From assembly GCF_040907265.1 (NCBI RefSeq), contig NZ_JBFOHP010000002.1:7812001-7876000 (forward strand): a stretch of DNA of 64,000 nucleotides, given 5' to 3'. The notes under the pieces are model-generated. The model did no database searches, was not told the origin of the DNA, and was given only the letters and a program-made list of their open reading frames with translations. Of this stretch, positions 61,005 through 64,000 are shown piece by piece. Both the position numbers and the translations under genes were made by a program. This DNA is from Streptomyces sclerotialus. GTDB taxonomy: Bacteria; Actinomycetota; Actinomycetes; Streptomycetales; Streptomycetaceae. Positions within the stretch are counted from its first letter, which is position 1. Every line of letters starts with the position of its first letter.

Positions 61005-61730
61005 ATGGCGGGCAGGGGAAAGGGCGGTGCGGGCAAGAGCCTGGTGCGGGCGACGCTCGCCATCCACCAGCCGCCGCTCGGGTACAGCACCAAGCCCGGC
61101 GGGCTGATCACCACCTTCCACTTCGACTTCAACCCGGCGCAGCTCGCGCTCAGCCGCCGCGCCGAGTGGAAGACGACGCCGACCGCCGCCGTACGTGACG
61201 GTGCGCTCCCGGAGTTCATGGGGGCCGCGCCGCGCGAGATGACGGTGGAGGTGTTCCTGGACCGGTCGGGGGAGCCGGACAGCAACGAGGTGCGGAAGAA
61301 CGTGGAGGCGCTGTTCTCGTGCTGTGAGGTGACCGCGGCGAGCATCGCGGCGAAGCAGCCGTCGACGCCGTGGGTGGTGTTCGAGTGGGGGTCGTTCTCC
61401 ACGGCCCGGTTCACCGCGTACGTGAGTGCCGTGGAGGCGCAGTACACCCTCTTCGGGACCACCGGTGTGCCGATCCGCGCCACCTGCCAGGTGCAGCTGC
61501 ACGAGATCCCGAGCCGGACGGCGGGCCAGAACCCCACCTCCGGCGCGCTCACCGCGCGCCGCGTGCACCGCGTGGTGGCGGGCGACTCGCTGCAGTTCCT
61601 CGCCTTCCGCGAGTACGGGGACGCCACCGCCTGGCGCATCATCGCCGAGGCCAACGACATCGACAATCCCGCACAGCTGCGGCCGGGGACCGAACTGGTG
61701 CTTCCCGCCGCTGAAGAGGTCGGCTCCTGA
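61005..61730 (+). CDS. LysM-domain baseplate hub protein (Afp7-like)
   Basis: 241 residues. The N-terminal part (LITTFHFDFNPAQLALSRRAEW) is the gp53/Afp7-type hub. The C-terminal LysM (about residues 185-235: RVHRVVAGDSLQFLAFREYGDATAWRIIAEANDIDNPAQLRPGTELVLP) binds within the baseplate. The stop overlaps the spike gene by one base (TGATG). Confidence 0.92.
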   Translation: MAGRGKGGAGKSLVRATLAIHQPPLGYSTKPGGLITTFHFDFNPAQLALSRRAEWKTTPTAAVRDGALPEFMGAAPREMTVEVFLDRSGEPDSNEVRKNVEALFSCCEVTAASIAAKQPSTPWVVFEWGSFSTARFTAYVSAVEAQYTLFGTTGVPIRATCQVQLHEIPSRTAGQNPTSGALTARRVHRVVAGDSLQFLAFREYGDATAWRIIAEANDIDNPAQLRPGTELVLPAAEEVGS

Positions 61731-63625
61731 TGACCCAGATCGGTTACTCCAACGTCTTCCACGTCAAGGTCGGCGGCGCGCCGCTGCAGCCCCAGCACGC
61801 CCGGCTGCTCGTCGCGGGCTGGGTCGACTTCGGGGCCGGGGTGCCCGGCGCCTTCCAGCTGACGTTCCGCGACCCGAAGCGGAAGCTGCTCGGCGAGGCG
61901 GGCATCAAGATCGGTACCGAGGTCGAGCTGGCGCCGGTCGCCGACGGGCAGGGCGCGCAGTCCGTGCTGCTCACGGGCGAGGTGACGGGGCTGGAGTCGG
62001 ATTACGACGGGACCGGCACCTTCACCGTCGTACGCGGTTACGACCTCGGGCACCGGATGCTGCGGCAGCGCCGGGTGGCCGGCTACCGCTCCATGACGGC
62101 TTCCGACATCGTCCGCAAGCTGGCGGGCCAGGACCGGGTGCCGGTCGGCCGGATCGACGCCACCACCGCCAAGTACGAGTTCCTCACCCAGGCCAACGTC
62201 ACCGACTGGGACTTCGCGTGCCGGCTGGCGGACGAGAGCGAGCGGGTGCTGTCGCTGAGCTCCAAGGGCGAGCTGCAGTTCGTCAAGGCCGACCCGGCGT
62301 CCGGCGCGCCTCCGGTGAGCACGCCGAGCGAGAAGAGCCCGTTCGTGCTGGAGGCGGGCGTGGACATCCTGCGCTGCCGGGCCGCGGTCACCTCCGCCGA
62401 CCAGGTCAGTTCGGTGGAGGCGCGGGGGTGGGACGTGACGACCAAGCGTGACCTGGTCGGGCGGGCGACCGCCGCCACCACTCCCGGCGTGGCGATCGGG
62501 ACCACCCCGGGCCGGGCCGCCTCGGCGTTCGGCGCCGCCACGCTCGTGGAGACCGACACGCCGCTCGACACCCAGGCCCAGGTCCGGTTCGCCGCGCAGG
62601 CCGTCGCCGACGACGTGACCGGGGCCTTCGCCGAGCTGGAGGTGACGGTGCGCGGCAATCCCAAGCTGCGGCCCGGTGAGCCGGTCGCGCTGGCCGACGT
62701 GGGGGAGCCCTTCGAGGGCAAGTACACGGTGACCGCGGCCCGCCACTCCTTCGGCGACGGCCGGCACTACGAGACGCTGCTGACCGTCAGCGGCCGGCAG
62801 TGGCGGTCCCTGTACGGCCTCGCGTCCGGCGGCACGAGCATGCAGGCCCGGCTGCCCAGCGTCGCCAACGCCCTGGTCACGGACGTGAAGGACCCGCTCA
62901 AGCAGGGACGGGTCAAGCTGCGTTTCCCCTGGCTGGACGACAAGTACACCAGCGACTGGGCGCGGACCGTGCAGTTCGGCGGCGTGAAGGGCGGGGGCGT
63001 CATCACGCCCGACGTGGGGGACGAGGTGCTGGTCGCGTTCGACCGGGGGACCCTGGACCATCCGTATGTGATCGGCGGGCTCTACAACGGGCGGGACAAG
63101 CCGGACCCGGTGGACGTGCCGCTGTACGACGGCACGAAGGGCACCATCACCCGGCGTACCGTCGCCGACCGCAGCGGCAACCGCATCGACCTGCTCGACC
63201 AGCGCACCGGCGGCAAGCGCGGCGTACGGCTGAGCACCGGCGACGACAAGCTGACGGTCAACCTGGACCGTACGAACACCGAGATCACCATCAACAGCTC
63301 CGGCAACGTCACCATCAAGGGCAGCCGGTCGGTGTCCGTGGAGGCGGGCACCGACCTGGACCTGAGCGCCCGCCGCAATCTGACCATCAAGAGCGGCGGC
63401 ATGCTCACCATGCAGGGCCGGGGACTGGTCAACCTCAAGTCCCTCGCCGGGGCGGTCAACGTGGACGCGATGGGCGCGCTGAGCCTCAAGGCGCTGGGCG
63501 CCGCGACGGTCAGCGCCGGCGGCACCATCCAGGTCAACTCCGTCGCCAACGTCGGCATCCGTGCCGCCACGCTCCTGCTCCAGGGCGTCGTGCTGGTCAA
63601 CAACAAGCCGTATCCGCTCCCGTGA
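61730..63625 (+). CDS. VgrG-like central spike protein (Afp8-like)
   Basis: 631 residues. A gp27-like N-terminal half (GYDLGHRMLRQRRVAGYRSMTASDIVRKLAGQ) leads to an OB-fold (VTDVKDPLKQGRVKLRFPWLDDKYTSDWARTVQFGG). A C-terminal beta-helix of short repeats follows, of the ITINSSGNVTIKGSRSVSVEAG type, continued by LDLSARRNLTIKSGGML. It forms the trimeric tip below the tube that pierces the target. No extra effector domain is fused at the C-terminus. Confidence 0.94.
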   Translation: MTQIGYSNVFHVKVGGAPLQPQHARLLVAGWVDFGAGVPGAFQLTFRDPKRKLLGEAGIKIGTEVELAPVADGQGAQSVLLTGEVTGLESDYDGTGTFTVVRGYDLGHRMLRQRRVAGYRSMTASDIVRKLAGQDRVPVGRIDATTAKYEFLTQANVTDWDFACRLADESERVLSLSSKGELQFVKADPASGAPPVSTPSEKSPFVLEAGVDILRCRAAVTSADQVSSVEARGWDVTTKRDLVGRATAATTPGVAIGTTPGRAASAFGAATLVETDTPLDTQAQVRFAAQAVADDVTGAFAELEVTVRGNPKLRPGEPVALADVGEPFEGKYTVTAARHSFGDGRHYETLLTVSGRQWRSLYGLASGGTSMQARLPSVANALVTDVKDPLKQGRVKLRFPWLDDKYTSDWARTVQFGGVKGGGVITPDVGDEVLVAFDRGTLDHPYVIGGLYNGRDKPDPVDVPLYDGTKGTITRRTVADRSGNRIDLLDQRTGGKRGVRLSTGDDKLTVNLDRTNTEITINSSGNVTIKGSRSVSVEAGTDLDLSARRNLTIKSGGMLTMQGRGLVNLKSLAGAVNVDAMGALSLKALGAATVSAGGTIQVNSVANVGIRAATLLLQGVVLVNNKPYPLP

Positions 63626-63680
63626 CGGCCGAGCGGATCACCGGGAACGTCGCGGAAGAGAGAAGGCAGGTGGCCCACTG

Positions 63681-64000
63681 ATGGCCGATCAGTTCGTCGG
63701 GTCCGGCTGGTCGTTCCCGCTGCGCATCAGCCCCACGGGCGGTATCGCCCTGGTCAGCGGCGAGCGCGAGATCGAGGAGGCCATGCGGCTCGTACTGGCC
63801 ACCGCGCCGGGCGAGCGCCCGATGCGGCCCGAATTCGGCTGCGCCATCCACGACATGGTCTTCGCACCGGTCAACGAGGCCACGGCGGGCCGCATCCAGC
63901 ACGAGGTGTACGCCACCCTGGACCGCTGGGAGCCGCGCATCGAGGTGGACGACGTCACCGTGACGGCGGGCGACGACCAGGGCGTGCTCTACATCGACGT
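63681..64000 (+). CDS. gp25-like baseplate protein, cut by the window end
   Basis: 107 residues visible, the rest beyond the window. The pattern GSGWSFPLRISPTGGIALVSGEREIEEAMRLVLATAPGERPMRPEFGCAIHDMVF is the T4 gp25/Afp9 baseplate wedge with the conserved EFG segment. ATG at 63681 after GCAGGTGG. Further baseplate, ATPase and cap genes are expected downstream. Confidence 0.93.
   Translation, partial: MADQFVGSGWSFPLRISPTGGIALVSGEREIEEAMRLVLATAPGERPMRPEFGCAIHDMVFAPVNEATAGRIQHEVYATLDRWEPRIEVDDVTVTAGDDQGVLYID

Noticed and set aside
54307..64000. Prophage remnant
   Set aside because: Tail-like genes only, with two tube paralogues, a LysM hub and a divergent CisA-like gene; no capsid, packaging, lysis or integrase genes are seen.

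Overview
The window is a stretch of chromosome from a Streptomyces-like actinomycete. The base composition is very GC-rich with G/C at most third codon positions, GTG starts are common, TetR regulators are abundant, and the gene families (peptide deformylase, glyoxylate carboligase, NB-ARC/TPR proteins, SUKH proteins and a Streptomyces-type contractile injection system) are typical of that genus. I saw no rRNA, tRNA, CRISPR array or intact insertion sequence.

Layout. 0-3 kb: peptide deformylase, then a TetR regulator divergent from an acyl-CoA dehydrogenase across two inverted-repeat operators. 3.1-5.9 kb: a two-gene minus-strand unit, a small helical protein followed by an NB-ARC/TPR (NLR-like) protein. 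Both carry the same short Gly-Arg-Asp motif, the hallmark of an amyloid-signalling pair. 7-11 kb: glyoxylate carboligase, hydroxypyruvate isomerase and tartronate semialdehyde reductase, a complete glyoxylate-to-glycerate route. 11-21 kb: a TetR regulator and genes for all five steps of acyl-CoA activation and beta-oxidation. These are tied together by five copies of a 14-15 bp operator (CTTAACGnnCGTTC), one of them imperfect at its last position. The hydroxyacyl-CoA dehydrogenase of this set has lost about 100 internal residues.

21-33 kb: acetyltransferases, a nucleotidyltransferase with a damaged catalytic motif, a large GT4 glycosyltransferase, an IlvD/Edd dehydratase with a FadR-type regulator, a toxin-antitoxin pair, a CBS-domain protein, a PrmC-like methyltransferase and a glutathionyl-hydroquinone-reductase-like protein. 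33.3-37.7 kb: a graveyard. An amidohydrolase, an alpha/beta hydrolase and a collapsed three-gene set (LLM oxidoreductase, SDR, acyl-CoA ligase) carry internal deletions and frameshifts around an intact PadR/NmrA divergent pair.

37.8-43.4 kb: a TetR regulator with a cysteine-every-second-residue tail, divergent from UDP-glucose dehydrogenase, a GT1 glycosyltransferase and a DHA2-type exporter. This is a plausible conjugate-and-export detoxification operon. 43.5-46.2 kb: a Tat-exported GH3 beta-glucosidase and a His-rich repeat protein. 46.7-51.6 kb: three PLP enzymes (a decarboxylase-like one, a cysteine-synthase/rhodanese fusion and a cysteine-desulfurase-like one) with a methyltransferase, a compact and apparently uncharacterised sulfur/amino-acid pathway. 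51.7 kb: a PuuE-like deacetylase behind a MerR-type operator.

52.6-64 kb: the first part of a contractile injection system. A bitopic membrane protein with an external ricin-like domain (a CisA candidate) is divergent from sheath, tube, two small assembly-protein genes, a 1128-residue disordered VQR-motif protein, a second tube protein, a LysM baseplate protein, a VgrG-like spike and the start of a gp25-like baseplate protein, where the window ends. Most signals are read directly from translations and base-pairing. Functions are inferred from family motifs, and no database search was possible.
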